DNA from: Gigaspora margarita
Lineage: Eukaryota; Glomeromycota; Glomeromycetes; Diversisporales; Gigasporaceae
Length of the DNA stretch: 64,000 nucleotides
Assembly (NCBI GenBank): GCA_009809945.1
Contig: WTPW01000978.1
Location: 152,837-216,836, forward strand
Reading direction: 5' to 3'
The notes under the pieces are model-generated. The model worked only from the letters and a program-made list of their open reading frames with translations, did not search any database and had not been told where the DNA came from. Made by a program: the position numbers and the translations under genes. This document shows, in pieces, positions 22,652-33,733 of this stretch (its first letter is position 1; each line of letters opens with the position of its first letter).

Positions 22652-23590
22652 CTAACTCAATGCATAGATTAACAAAATTCTAACAGAATCTTCAAAAATG
22701 CCAGATTGGAATTTATTACTACTCTCAACTTTCTTTTTACATCGACATGGAATTGGAACCGGAAAAGATGAGCATAAAGAAAATTTAGATGATCTCTCCA
22801 TACTAGGGAGTACGCAATAGAATTCTCCTAGCCCTAGCATTCGAAGGGTATGTGATTGTATCTTTCCAGCTTCGATAAGTATCATCGATTTTAAAATCTT
22901 AGCAAAGGTTGCGAGTTCCAACAAAATATCCATGCCAGGTGGAATTTTTGTCTGGAGGCCTTATTCTATATGAACACGCGGGGCGACACGATGAAAGTGA
23001 ACTTTCTTTCAATCCACCAACTCGAAGCAATTTTAATTTCGTGGTCGGGCTTTCTTCATTCGTCCTGCATCTATAACTTTGAAGTTGCATTCGTCCCAAA
23101 GGTTGTTGATAGAAGGTTTCTTGGTTGAAAAAATTTATATCTGTTTCTTCTTCTGTCTCTTCTGATTCTTCGTCATCAGAATCGTATTCATAATAACTTT
23201 CGCCAGAAGAAAAGTCTTGGTCTTCGAAATAATCGTCCAGCGACTTAGTGAAATTAGGGTCCGAATTTTTCTTGAATTTCGATACATATGAAAATGTACA
23301 TTCAGCGGCATAATCCCATACTGGCGACAATTGTAGCAGATGAAACGGTTCGATTTTCTAGTCTTGCTCATTGGAGGTGGGGGATAGTTTTTTCTTTCGG
23401 GTCTTCTATCCAAATCGTTATAGTGGTATGGGTGTTGCTGAGAAAAGGTAGAAGCTTCAAAGTTAAAACAAGGCATGTAAGTAGAAGACAGGTTGGGGTG
23501 AAAATTTTGTTTGGGGGTCCACGTGAGTGCAACGTATTCTAATGTTATCGCGGCCAAATAAATTAAGTCTGCCAAGTCAATTCGGTCCAT
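22652..23590 (-). pseudogene. Gag-like protein with a broken CCHC zinc knuckle
   Basis: The frame is taken from the ATG at 23590 (MDRIDLADLIY), downstream of the primer site. Residues about 70-85 are basic (KTRKSNRFICYNCRQYG) and open a zinc knuckle: two Cys are present, then the frame breaks near 23315. The second half of the knuckle, including the last Cys (YAAEC), continues in the next frame (22899-23330). A one-base deletion at the expected His explains this. Downstream comes an acidic Ser/Glu/Asp-rich stretch (about 23130-23230), then a third frame (22652-22933) without known motif. The role would be nucleocapsid-like RNA binding. No enzyme domain follows. Whether the intact relative encodes a larger Gag cannot be told here. 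Confidence 0.7.
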
Positions 23591-23690
23591 TGTTTTTAAA
23601 AAAATTGAAGAGAAAGGAAAAAAATATATATAACTAGAATAAAAAAAATAAAAAATTCTATAACGAAATCTGAAGTACGGCGTATCTCCA

Positions 23691-23704
23691 CACAATCGGC
23701 ACCA
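23691..23704 (-). promoter_or_regulatory. tRNA primer-binding site
   Basis: On the minus strand, two bases after the LTR, TGGTGCCGATTGTG starts with the TGG that pairs with a tRNA CCA end. The tRNA identity is not determined. Confidence 0.85.
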
Positions 23705-23706
23705 TA

Positions 23707-24595
23707 TGTTACTATCGAAAAAGGGAGATATCAGACCCGCCGGTTTAAGCTGCTTGGATAGTAAACGAGGGTTGGGTGATTCGGATGGAGTGATATGGAT
23801 ATCGGCTTATAAGAAATTAAATAGTTCAGAAATAAAAGATGGGGTGGGTTTATAATAATAAAATAGAAAAATATATAATCTCGAACGATGTACTCAAACA
23901 ATAATCAATGTATCACGATAAAACAATAAATCAAATAAACAATCGTTATGCAACATTCAGCAGATACGATATAAAAAGAAATCACACAGACGACTTTATT
24001 ATAAAGGAGGAATTCACTCAGACATTGCCTAAAGATACAAGTAGGGCGAATACAATGCTCTTTTATACATGTTAGCTAGCTACGATTTCCCTCCGATATG
24101 TCTATCGGTTTAACTTCCTTCCGATATTACTAATCTTTAATTCCCTTCAACACCAATTAAACTTTACCCTCGCGTCTTTACCCAATTCAAGACTCACACC
24201 CGAAATATTAATTTAGAAATCTGCCTTTCTAATTCTTCATTGGGCTAGCAGATTTGAGATAATATATAAAGGCTTTACGATGCTTATTATTATTCATGCA
24301 TCGATCTAATTCATATTCACGCGTCACGGATGAATTAGTATGGAATTCGAGTATAGCAATTTTACATATCTATAGATATACATATATGGAAATCGGGATG
24401 ACTATAGACAGTAATAAGAAATCTGTATATGGTAATAATGTAGGGTATGTATAAGTGTCATATTTAAGGAAGGGATAATCGATCATAATCGTGGGCAATT
24501 TAAGGTGATCAGATCGTGATCGTGTAGGGACGGAATAACAGGGGTGATGATCGTAAGAAAGATTTTATGCGCAGAAAATTTTTAATATTATAACA
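23707..24595 (-). repeat. 5' LTR of the gag-only retrotransposon
   Basis: 889 bp; begins TGTTACT and ends ATAACA on the plus strand, the inverse of TGTTAT...AGTAACA on the element's own strand. It would contain the promoter; I see no firm TATA box. Confidence 0.92.
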
Positions 24596-25440
24596 CCATA
24601 TTGGACAACGGTAAATAAGTATTTATAAACATGATTTGTGAACATTATTTGCTGTTTTAATTCCACCGATTAATAAGTCATCTTTATGCTTACTCACTGA
24701 ACAAAATGATTCAAAGAATATTAGGCAATGGTAAATGGTAAATAAGTATTTGTGAATAAAGAAATGATTACACTCACATGCCGATTGATGTATTTACGAA
24801 TAAGATTTATAAACATGATTTGTGAGCATGATTTGTGAACATGATTTGTGAACTAGGGATGCCGAATATACTCCTAATAAAACTTGATAAAAATATCCAC
24901 GTGATAGGTTAATACTTATATTTTTGATGCTTAGGCTAAAAACGTGAAAACTGTAAAAATATAAACTGATAAACTTTTTATACTTCAGATAAAACAATAA
25001 AATAAAAAACCAACAAATTCATTTGAGCATATTTACAATGAAATAAGAAACTGAAAATTTATTTAGCATATTTACAATGAAATAAGAAACTTAAAAATTT
25101 ATTTAAGCATCTTTATTAATTATTAGTATAATATGTCATCTGGACAACCAGAGGTTAAATGTGATTCCATTACGGTTGTATTTTTTTGCCAATGCTTAGG
25201 ACAATATTTGCATCGACAGAATAGTATATTCCAATTTTTTCACCAATATTATACGTATCCCATACTCCTATATTAGGTCGACCACCAGAATTAGATTTCT
25301 AAGTTGAAGAAGTTGAACAGTCGCTAGTTGCACTCAAAACATCAACATTATTTGACATATTGAAATAATAAAGAATTGTTAAATTAATTGTTTTGATGCT
25401 TTAATTTATAATACGACAGTTTGACTTTTACGTAATTTGG
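24596..25440. repeat. Diverged short repeats flanking the LTR element
   Basis: The unit CACCGATTAATAA(A/G)TCATCTTTAT... plus AAAATGATTCAAA occurs at about 21205-21255, 24665-24715 and, in part, at 24780 and 26005. A 17-bp tandem AACATGATTTGTGAGC-like repeat (three copies) lies at 24812-24852. No gene is seen; short frames lack motifs. Confidence 0.5.
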
Positions 25441-25704
25441 GGGACGTCTAAAGCGGAGGCAACTCATATTTAATAATTTGTTCAATTAACTTTAGGGTTA
25501 GGGTCGTCCTATATTGGTTCATATTAGGTTTTAGGTAGATATATATAAGCAAAATTGCCTTCCCGACATTTTTGATTAACTCATCAAGGTAGGTTTAGAC
25601 TCCGTTTTTTGCTTTTATTTCTTATTTTGCTTCGCCTGCGATCATCAAAATTCTATAATTTGATTGGCGGTTATTCACATGATTTGCCTCGCTTTAGACG
25701 TCCC
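25441..25704. mobile_element. hAT-type MITE, GGGGNNGTCTAAAGCC family, copy 3
   Basis: Ends GGGACGTCTAAAGCGGAGGC and the inverse of GGGACGTCTAAAGCGAGGCA. It shares the inner block AAATTGCCTTCCCGACATTT and a TTAGGGTTAGGG tract (about 25493) with copies at 8976 and 20696. The target duplication is not preserved. Confidence 0.78.
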
Positions 25705-26220
25705 TTCATAGCATTAGTTTAATTTTAATCAATATTTTTAACTACAGTTATATCTAGTTATATCTTTTTTATTTTAACAATTTTAACTACGATATAATGT
25801 TAAAATCAGTTTTATCACGAGATAAAACGCAAAACATAGTGATGTTAAAACGTTTAGTCGGCATCACTATTGCGAACATGATTTTTAATTTTAACTCCGA
25901 TTTATATAACATATCAATTATACTAACTAAAATAATTTAAAGAATATTGAGTAAAATAAATTTTCATGAATGAATATATTATGAGCATGATTTGTTGTTT
26001 TTAGTTCCACCGATTATTGCAGTCTAAAACGAAAAATTTCTGATTTCCAAGGTCTAATTTATGATTTTCGAATTTTAATTTAATTTTATTTTTATTTATT
26101 TTTTTTATTTTATTTTTTTCTGGATTCAGATTAGACTTCGATATTACATAAAATATATTTAAAATTAAGTTTATTAGTTTTATAAAGATTATGTATTATC
26201 AATTTTTTTAATATTTAATA

Positions 26221-26351
26221 TATATATATATATATAAATCATTAAATTAGAAATTAGAAATTGGCAGATCAGGTGCGCAATCCGTATAGTATAAGCTGAA
26301 TTTAAAGTCTATACTATACTGATCAGCTATAATTCCTAACCTTAACGCTAA

Positions 26352-26395
<44 letters not shown>

Positions 26396-26526
26396 TTAGC
26401 GTTAAGGTTAGGAATTATAGCTGATCAGTATAGTATAGACTTTAAATTCAGCTTATACTATACGGATTGCGCACCTGATCTGCCAATTTCTAATTTCTAA
26501 TTTAATGATTTATATATATATATATA
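26221..26526. repeat. Perfect 306-bp palindrome with an AT-repeat centre
   Basis: Arms of about 153 bp are symmetric around 26373/26374 and appear perfect by eye. They contain GGCAGATCAGGTGCGCAATC and CTAACCTTAACGCTAATATA. The centre is (TA)n and both outer ends are also (TA)n. Either a very young foldback or an assembly artefact; one N at 26527 lies at its border. Confidence 0.85.
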
Positions 26527-27295
26527 TNTTTAAACCCTTGACGATGATAGTCAGGGACATCATATGACGGCAATAAATATATATTTTAAAAATTAGGCCT
26601 ATATTATACGGACTTGCTCACCTATTCTATACCGATCTATGAAATATCAGAATTTTTGCAAAAACTTAAAAATACATATTTATACTCATTGATAAATTAA
26701 TGCGATCTGAAGGGTTTTAGTTAATGGTAAAAGTATTTGTGTAAAAAGACAAATTTATGTATTGTCATCTTAATAATAACACTCGTAATAATTGGTGTAG
26801 ATTTACAATATATGACTTGAATATATGAAATATATGCACAGATAGTTTTGTGATGTATTGCTATTTAAATCGAATTTACCGTTTAAGCGCGAAATAACGC
26901 TCGTAGGCGTTATTTTGAAAATTGAACCCTTCAAAAATAGGTTACATGGTCTCGAATTAGCGCCCACGAACGTTGAGTGGCGAAAATGAACCCTCCGTGT
27001 AACTGTTACCACAACACACTACTAACACTAACTAAAATCAACTCTACTACTCTATCTAAACCCTAATAACGGCAAGACTTCGATTGAGGCGTGGATAGAC
27101 TTGGTCCGAGTAACTAGGATCGAAATAGAGCTCTAGATTAGGTCACGAGGCTCTAATATGAGGACACGGAGTTTGAACTTTAATACGATTTCACTTATCG
27201 TGGTTATTCGTTTATAACAATAACTATTTATTGATTCAAGTATGTATTGGGAACTACTAGAGCTAACACTCCTACTCTAATTTCGAAGTTTATAA
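26527..27295. other. Unassigned stretch with mixed composition
   Basis: The part 27005-27295 is less AT-rich and begins TGTTACC. It could be a piece of an old LTR, but no partner copy, ends or target duplication are seen. The frame at 26803-27012 on the minus strand has no recognisable domain. Confidence 0.3.
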
Positions 27296-27466
27296 GGCCA
27301 GACCAATTTAATTCGGTGGTTTACATTACATCCTCCTCACAAAGGGGGGTTGAGAGGAAGTTTATTATAAAAACTTTTCCGAAATGATCCGTGATATAAT
27401 AAAAGTTTTCCGGGGGGAAGGCAGAAGGAGGGGTAATGTAAACCACCGAATTAAATTGGTCAGGCC
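27296..27466. mobile_element. PIF/Harbinger-type MITE, GGCCAGACCAA family, copy 2
   Basis: 171 bp; ends GGCCAGACCAATTTAATTCG and the inverse of GGCCTGACCAATTTAATTCG, flanked by TAA (27293-27295 and 27467-27469). Shorter in the middle than copy 1 at 21356-21603. Confidence 0.85.
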
Positions 27467-27604
27467 TAACTGAGCTCTTCCCTTTCTGAAGCTAAAAAGC
27501 TTGCCTTTTGGTGAAGACAAAAGACATCTTATTTATAGTTTTTACATTGCTACGGCACACATTCCCAATTCGCTAATGCTACTAAAAATAAATAATTACA
27601 TCAT

Positions 27605-27735
27605 AAAGTTCGAAAAGTACAGGAAATACAGTGCAAAAAGTACAGAAAATATAGTTCGAAAAGTACAGTACGAAAGGTACAGAAAGTATAGAAAGTATAA
27701 TAAGAAAGGTACATAAGGTACAGTTCAAAAGGTGC
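27605..27735. repeat. Minisatellite of AAAAGTACAG-type units
   Basis: About ten irregular units of 10-16 bp (AAAAGTACAGGAAATACAGT, GAAAGGTACAGAAAGTATAG). Frames through it are repeat translation only. Confidence 0.65.
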
Positions 27736-27930
27736 AAGAAGTTCTGATTACTAAGTTTGGCTAGATTCTGAGCCACCGCAGCATCGATTCCATTCAATAC
27801 GTCGATCCACAATTAAATATGCATTCGATCTTCTTGTAACGAAAAATTTATTTCCACCTACAATTTTACACCTTCACAACGTTCCGAATTAACGCGCAGC
27901 AGCATATGATCATTGTTGGAAAATGATATA

Positions 27931-28136
27931 AAGTCGAACTTCCATAAATGCAGCCTTTATAAGTGCACTTCTCATACACTCTCTTCTTTCTGTAAATGCA
28001 CTTCACGTGCAATTTCTTTCTATAAATGCATATCATTTGATCCGCCTAATGTAACATTGCATGTAGAATACATTCCAAAAGTGCACTTTCCGTAAGTGCA
28101 CTTTTCCTAATTACGTATATTTATGAAGATTAACTG
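27931..28136. mobile_element. Tc1/mariner-type MITE rich in TATAAATGCACTT
   Basis: Ends AAGTCGAACTTCCATAAATG and the inverse of CAGTTAATCTTCATAAATAT, flanked by TA (27929-27930 and 28137-28138). The interior has repeated (T/G)(A/G)TAAATGCACTT words on both strands. Confidence 0.65.
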
Positions 28137-28138
28137 TA

Positions 28139-28507
28139 TTGGATTCAAATAAATCAACCGTTATTTTAAAATAACACGTGAGCGTATCTAAAATAAAGCG
28201 CAGGTCAATTAAATAACGGAAGATGGTAAATTTTAAAACTGAATATGCAATAAGTGGATCCAGAATATCCAGAATCAACCTAAATTCTTTATTAATTTGA
28301 GTGGATTCAAAATTTCATTTCAACTTAAAGCATATTTAGTGTCAAAACTTAAGTTGATTCTGAATCTTTAAAGATTCCATTCCGACGCACCATATCTGCA
28401 TCTTTAGTGATCACCACGAAATAAAGCCTACCTACGCCTTATTTTGTATATATGCGTTAATTAGAGTACGCGCATGGGCGTTATTTCGAAACAAGAATTG
28501 ATTTTTA
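28139..28507. other. Unassigned stretch
   Basis: Nothing recognised. Several GTTATTTC(G/A)AAA-like words resemble others at 26895, 28830 and 46130, but no unit could be delimited. Confidence 0.3.
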
Positions 28508-28738
28508 CAGCTGATTTGAAAATTAGTGGGACACTTGAAAAATTTGCTTGTTTTTGAAACCTTTCGGTTTCGTCTTATGAATCATTTAACTATTCGGAAA
28601 CCATGTTACAGTCTTCCGAACTTCGGTCCCGATAATGGCGATGCGATTTCCGAAGAGTTAGATGATTCATAAGACGAAACCGAAAGGTTTCAAAAACGAG
28701 AAAATTTTTCATGTGCCCACTAATGTTCAAATCAGCTG
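28508..28738. repeat. Foldback with about 85-bp arms
   Basis: CAGCTGATTTGAA...AAACCTTTCGGTTTCGTCTT...ATGAATCATTTAACTATTCGGAA returns inverted up to 28738. The loop is about 55 bp. Arms differ at a few bases. Confidence 0.8.
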
Positions 28739-29287
28739 AAATAACCCAGTTTTTCCAAATAATCGCCAAGTGCATTATGTATAAGCGGTACTTACATCAC
28801 AGATCCTGTAATATGCGCTTTATCTAGGGACGCGTATGGAGGTTATTTTGAAGTCTCGTATACTATTTTAGGGGTACAATTTTCTAAATAACGCCCATGC
28901 CCGTCACTTCACGAAAATACGGTTTACAAAAATTTGCATTGGATCACCGCTATTTATGCCCAACAATCATGTTTTTATTATCATTTATTATAGCATATAT
29001 AGATTCAATACGGCTCCGGCTTTTATTTTTGCTTGGAATGCACAATTGATACATAGTACTGATTACGTTGAATTTTGAGACAGAATTTATGCTCACGTAT
29101 GCAACACATACATGGCAAGGATATTTAATAAATGAAAAATAAGTAATACGCATCTATTTAAGATGAGTAGTCACGTTGCACCAATTATTGCCAAGAATCG
29201 CACACACACATTAACTTGTCTGTAAACCATTCTCTACGTACTCTGTACTCTGTTCCTGGTACTAAACTTAAAAGTCTAACTTAAATA

Positions 29288-29474
29288 CAGTCAACACTCT
29301 CTCAGTCCAACCTCTAAATACAACTTCTCTCTAAATGCAATTTACCTTCGGCCCAAGCATATGTTTGGTATATGGTTTGACCCTCTAAATGCAAATTTTC
29401 TTAATTGCTCTCTAAATGTATGTTGTTAAAAACCCGGTCCCAATGAATTGCACTTAGAGAGAGTTCTTTGGTTG
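29288..29474. mobile_element. Probable Tc1/mariner-type MITE, CTCTCTAAATGCA type
   Basis: TACAGTCAACACTCTCTCAG at the left faces the inverse of TACAACCAAAGAACTCTCTC at the right, with TA at both borders (29286-29287 and 29475-29476). CTCTAAATGCAA words repeat inside. Confidence 0.55.
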
Positions 29475-29586
29475 TACATTTTAGAGCAAGAAACTGGTTT
29501 TATTCCTTGTATGTTAAATTGCGATTCTATGCATTTGAGCGAATAACACTTTCTTGTGATTGGCTTTAGATCAATACCTTGAACAC

Positions 29587-29812
29587 CAAAATCTCGATAG
29601 TACTAAATCCCGATGTACTAAATCCCGAAAGAACAAAATCCCAAAGAGATAATATCCCGTAAACAATCCTGAAAATATACTTCTAAAAATTCATAATTAT
29701 GAATTTTGTGACGTTTTTTTTTTCAGGATTTAGTTTTCGGGATATTATCTCTTCGGATTTTGTTCTTTCGGGATTTTAGTACTTCGGGATTTAATACTTT
29801 CGGGATTTTGTT
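29587..29812. repeat. Foldback made of repeated AAATCCCGAA words
   Basis: Left arm with five AAATCCCGA-type words (ACTAAATCCCGAAAGAACAA, GAGATAATATCCCG) and its inverse at 29725-29812. Arms about 75 bp, loop about 70 bp. The regular word spacing suggests it grew by tandem duplication before or after inversion. Confidence 0.75.
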
Positions 29813-30711
29813 TGTGAATTTATCATGGAATTTCTGTTTGTATGCTATATGAGGATGCTATTGTGTGTAAGTTTAAGATACTGTAATATAAAAAATGATA
29901 AGATCCGATAGACAAATCAAGAATCATGTATAAATATTTTAATTACGATACAAACTATACCTGGTATGATTTTAAAATCGAAGCGTGAATTTGTTAGCGT
30001 TTTGTATAATATATCAAGTTCAAGAATAAGTGCAAGAATAAGTGCAAATGCAACAAAAACAATGCTCTGCAAAAGATAACAAGAAAACCGTAAGATTAAT
30101 AAAAAAATAATGAGTAGATTAGCAATATTAAGAAAAATTATACCCCGCTAAAGATTTAGATGTCTAGATTTTTCCATTTTTCGCAAGTTTTGTGTCGGAA
30201 TTTTTGCCACCCTGATTATATAATAATCATTAATTTCCCAGCGATTCTTGTAGTTCGTAGTTTTATGTCGATCTACCAACCAATAAAATATGGTTATATC
30301 CAAAATGTGATCAGTGCGCTAAATTTATTATGCTTTGGCGCTTTTTGATTGGTTATACAACCCATGATCAAAATGTTAAGACTAATACTGAATAGATCGA
30401 TGAGCGAGGTATGATCAAGAATGTTATCACAGTTCAAAATCATTAACAACTGTTTAATCACGATAGTATTAAATCAACCTTAACCACATACAATATTATG
30501 TGTCGATGGTAAATCATGAATCAACCAAATACTGAGAAGTTACAGCAGATCAGTATGCTATGAATGATCAGAATTGATAGTACGGAATAAGGGTATTTCT
30601 TTTACGAGATTATAACTGATATGGATGACCAGAATTGTATAGTATGAGAAAATTTCAGCAGATCAGTATGGTACGGATTAGGAATTTGCACCTACATTTA
30701 GTGTCATGCAG
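29813..30711. other. Unassigned AT-rich stretch
   Basis: No gene recognised. The frame at 30160-30348 has no motif. Repeated CAGATCAGTATG(G/C)TA words at about 30550 and 30660 are noted. Confidence 0.35.
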
Positions 30712-31548
30712 CAGTGATGGTAAATGACCTGAAATGACCCAAATGACAAATGACTAGTCATTGGGTCATTTCGAGGCTCAAATGACCTAGAAGGTCATTT
30801 AACATATGTTAGTTAATATTCTAATGCTCTTTAGCCAATCAGAATTGGCCGCCAAACAAAATTAAAACATAATCAATAATTGTAGCTATAAGTCAATTAA
30901 TATTTATGTCTTAAGTAAAGTTTGTTCGAAATAATAAATTGCATATTTCGAACACCTTACTTAAGACATAAATATTAATTGACTTGGTAAATTTGGGACT
31001 TTAATCTATAGCTAGGATTATCGATAAGGAAAATAATAAAGTTTGATAACTTTTTATACGAGCAATTCGACCAATAAATTATTTTATATGCCAATGAATT
31101 AAATGAACTTAATACCGGTAACCAAAATGATCTTGTCATGATTAATAGTTTGGAGTTATTTAAATTTCGATCAAGCGATCGAGTTATTTACCATTCCTAG
31201 ATGGGACCGGGCATATAAACTTTTATTTGGTTTGGGCCCGAGTCTATTAATACCTAGCCCAACCCAGCTTACTTCGAAACCTATACGTATGCATTATCGT
31301 TATGTAGTTAAAGTTGATCAATCTATGTAAAAAATATTAGTTATGGGATACAAACTCTATATGCACGATGGCCTAATGACTAAATGACCCTCAAATGACC
31401 TCGGTTATTTCTAAATGACCATGGACATTTAGTCACGAGTCATTTCTAAATGACCAAAAATTGAGATGACCGTTAATGACCGGTCATTTTAGGGCCATTT
31501 GAGGTCATTTGAAAAATTTGCAAGTGACCAGGTCATTTACCATCACTG
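30712..31548. mobile_element. Non-autonomous hAT element, copy 1, 837 bp
   Basis: Ends CAGTGATGGTAAATGACCTG and its inverse. The exact 8-bp duplication TCATGCAG flanks it (30704-30711 and 31549-31556). Both subterminal regions (about 80 bp left, 170 bp right) are packed with AAATGACC in both orientations, likely transposase-binding sites. The inside carries a smaller inverted repeat (TTAATATTTATGTCTTAAGT at about 30900/30970) and no transposase frame. Copy 2 at 61500-62346 is nearly identical. Confidence 0.95.
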
Positions 31549-31578
31549 TCATGCAGTATGGTCCAACTGCACCAGGGA

Positions 31579-31878
31579 TCTAGACGCTTTTGCAGTAACG
31601 TGACGTGGCGCATGAGAATTAACCAATCGGAGAACGTAAATTTTGAACTTCCCGGATCAGTCCGACATCAAAACAAAACACGTGTACAAGAAGAAAAAAA
31701 GAGAAAAGAGCGAAAATACTCGAAAATTAGTGTTTAAATTGGCCTTGAAAACCACATCAAAATGTCCGAACGCGATTTTACATAGGTAGTGGCCTTTTAA
31801 GTCCTTAACATAAACCAAAAAGTTAATCTGAATTCCGCCACACCACGTGATGGTCACGTTACTGCAAAAGTGTCTAGA
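31579..31878. mobile_element. MITE with TCTAGACGCTTTTGCAGTAACG ends
   Basis: Inverted ends of 26 bp with one mismatch (TCTAGACGCTTTTGCAGTAA against TCTAGACACTTTTGCAGTAA). A frame on its minus strand (31657-31857) is a shadow. Its right end abuts the next repeat cluster. No target duplication could be fixed. Confidence 0.75.
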
Positions 31879-33703
31879 CTAGGGTGTCCAGGATTACGAT
31901 CCGGTAAATGCCAAATTATGCATCCGGTAAATTACAAATTATGTGAATTATGCGGACCCCAGGATTAGGGTTAAAAAATTTTGCTGCCCAAATATCAAGA
32001 TCCGTTTATAACCAAAAATTTAGTTTATGAACCTGTTTTACTGTTATTTATACAAATAAAATTTTTGAACTCTAACCTAATTGCATGATTTATCCCTAAT
32101 CTAAAAGCACAGAATTTTACTAGAAGTTTAGTGTTCTAATTTTTGGCAATGTCAAAATTACAAGCACGTATGTACGTATGTTACGTACAACCAATAGTGT
32201 GTTGGCATATAATCATTATACCAATGCTGTAAAAGTTCTGGTATAATAAATAATTGTTACTGCATTCGGATCTATTAATTTTAAAGTGTAGACACTATGA
32301 TAGTTTAGCCAGCATTATTGACATGATCCTACTCGGAATTAGACAACGTTAGAGTATAATATAGGCTGGCTTGATAACACATTCTATATAACTTAATCTG
32401 TGTAACGTCAATTGGCCCATAGAACTTTCTTTATACGAGAGAATGGATAAATTATGCAAGATTATGCGAATTTCTTTAAATTATGCGAAATGCATATTTT
32501 AGGCCACGCAAAGTTAATTTTACGTTTTGCATAACCTGGTGTTTCAAAATTCCAGTCAGCGGGTCAGATTTTTTTTATTTATTTTTTATTTTTTTTTTTA
32601 AATTAACTTTACGTGGTAAATTAATTCATGCTTACATCTAAGATCACACAAAGTTAATTCTTTATTTTGCATAACATGAAATCAGAAAATTTGTCTTTTT
32701 TTTATCGGGCCTATCGGGAAATTACGGAAAATTAAGGTCATCATCGGGTGACACCAGAGAAAAAAATTAAATGGCAAAAATGGAATAATTGGCACAAGAG
32801 GAATTTAAAAAAAATTTTTTTTTGGGTCAGCGGGCAGAGTTGGCAATGGAGCTCAATGGAGCCCAATGGAGCTGCGAATAGAGCCAATGGAGCTCTGAAT
32901 GGAGCCAATGGATACTAGTTTTTTGAGTTCCATTCATGCAACCATTGAGCTCTATTGGCTCCATTGCCAACCCTGTCGGCAAGTTATGCAAAACAAAAAA
33001 TTAACTTTGCATGGCCTTATGTGCTATAAGGTAAATTATGTGGATATTATCCCAGATCATAATCCTGGACACTCTAGCTAGACTAGGTGTCCAGGATTAT
33101 GCAATGCAAAAATATGCGCATAATTTACCAAATTTTTGCATCCCAGATGCTTTGCATAATCAAGCAAAAAGAGGTTCCTGGTCACATGTATGGATTGTTG
33201 ATTGGTAGATGAGTGATTTGATGAAGATAATGAATGAACTAGGGTGTCAGGGATTATATGATGCAAAATATGTGCATAATTTACCAAATTTTTGCATCCT
33301 GGATGCTTCGCATAATCAAGCAAAAAGAGCATCCTGGTCATGTGTATGGATTGTGATTGGTAGATGAGTGATTTGACAAAGATAATGAATGAACTTAAAT
33401 CGATTCTGAAAGATCATGTGAATTACTAAATCGCATTATTGAGAAAATTTATATATAAAATTGCATAATTCACTTCCATCGCATAATTGACCCTAGTCAC
33501 ATCACATAATTTACCTTATCATATCACATAATTCTGGACACCCTAAATCGAATTTGAAAGATTACATGAATTACTGAAATCGCATAATCGAGAAAATTTA
33601 TATAAAATTGCATAATTCTCATCCATCGCATAATTGAGCCTAGTCACATCGCATAATTTGCCTTATTGTATTGCATAATTCTGGACACCCTAGTCTAGAC
33701 TCC
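31879..33703. repeat. Cluster of elements bounded by TAGGGTGTCCAGGATTATGC
   Basis: The end word (CTAGGGTGTCCAGGATTA or inverse) occurs near 31879, 33060 (inverse), 33083, 33239, 33531 (inverse) and 33682 (inverse). A unit of about 155 bp is duplicated at 33083-33238/33239-33390. Another of about 148 bp is duplicated at 33400-33547/33548-33695, full of TCGCATAATT words. This looks like at least two nested TIR elements with internal tandem copies. The stretch 32480-32720 includes an inverted monomer of the satellite found at 44.48-46.1 kb, and 32845-32965 holds an ATGGAGC(C/T) word repeat in both orientations. Confidence 0.65.
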
Positions 33704-33733
33704 TGGAGATGCTGTATGGCTCGCAGGCACTCA

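Larger units (their letters stand above)
21683..24595 (-). mobile_element. Non-autonomous LTR retrotransposon (gag-only), minus strand, young
   Basis: Two direct repeats of 889 bp (21683-22571 and 23707-24595) begin TGTTACT and end ATAACA on the plus strand. Target duplication CCAT (21679-21682 and 24596-24599). A primer-binding site next to the right repeat and a purine tract next to the left one show the element reads on the minus strand. The repeats differ at fewer than about a dozen positions by eye (some are N), so insertion is recent compared with everything else here. The 1135-bp interior carries only a gag-like frame and no protease, RT or integrase, so it depends on a relative for movement. 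It split a region of diverged short repeats (21.1-21.3 and 24.6-24.7 kb). Confidence 0.92.

Noticed and set aside
23288-23542. Plus-strand gene inside the LTR element
   Set aside because: The primer site and purine tract show the element reads on the minus strand; this frame is antisense to gag.
9180-25510. Interstitial or real telomere from CCCTAA tracts
   Set aside because: Each tract is only two to three units, often degenerate and inside MITEs. No long array is present.
27005-27880. Solo LTR starting TGTTACC
   Set aside because: No second copy, no matching end and no target duplication. The stretch also contains a MITE and a minisatellite.
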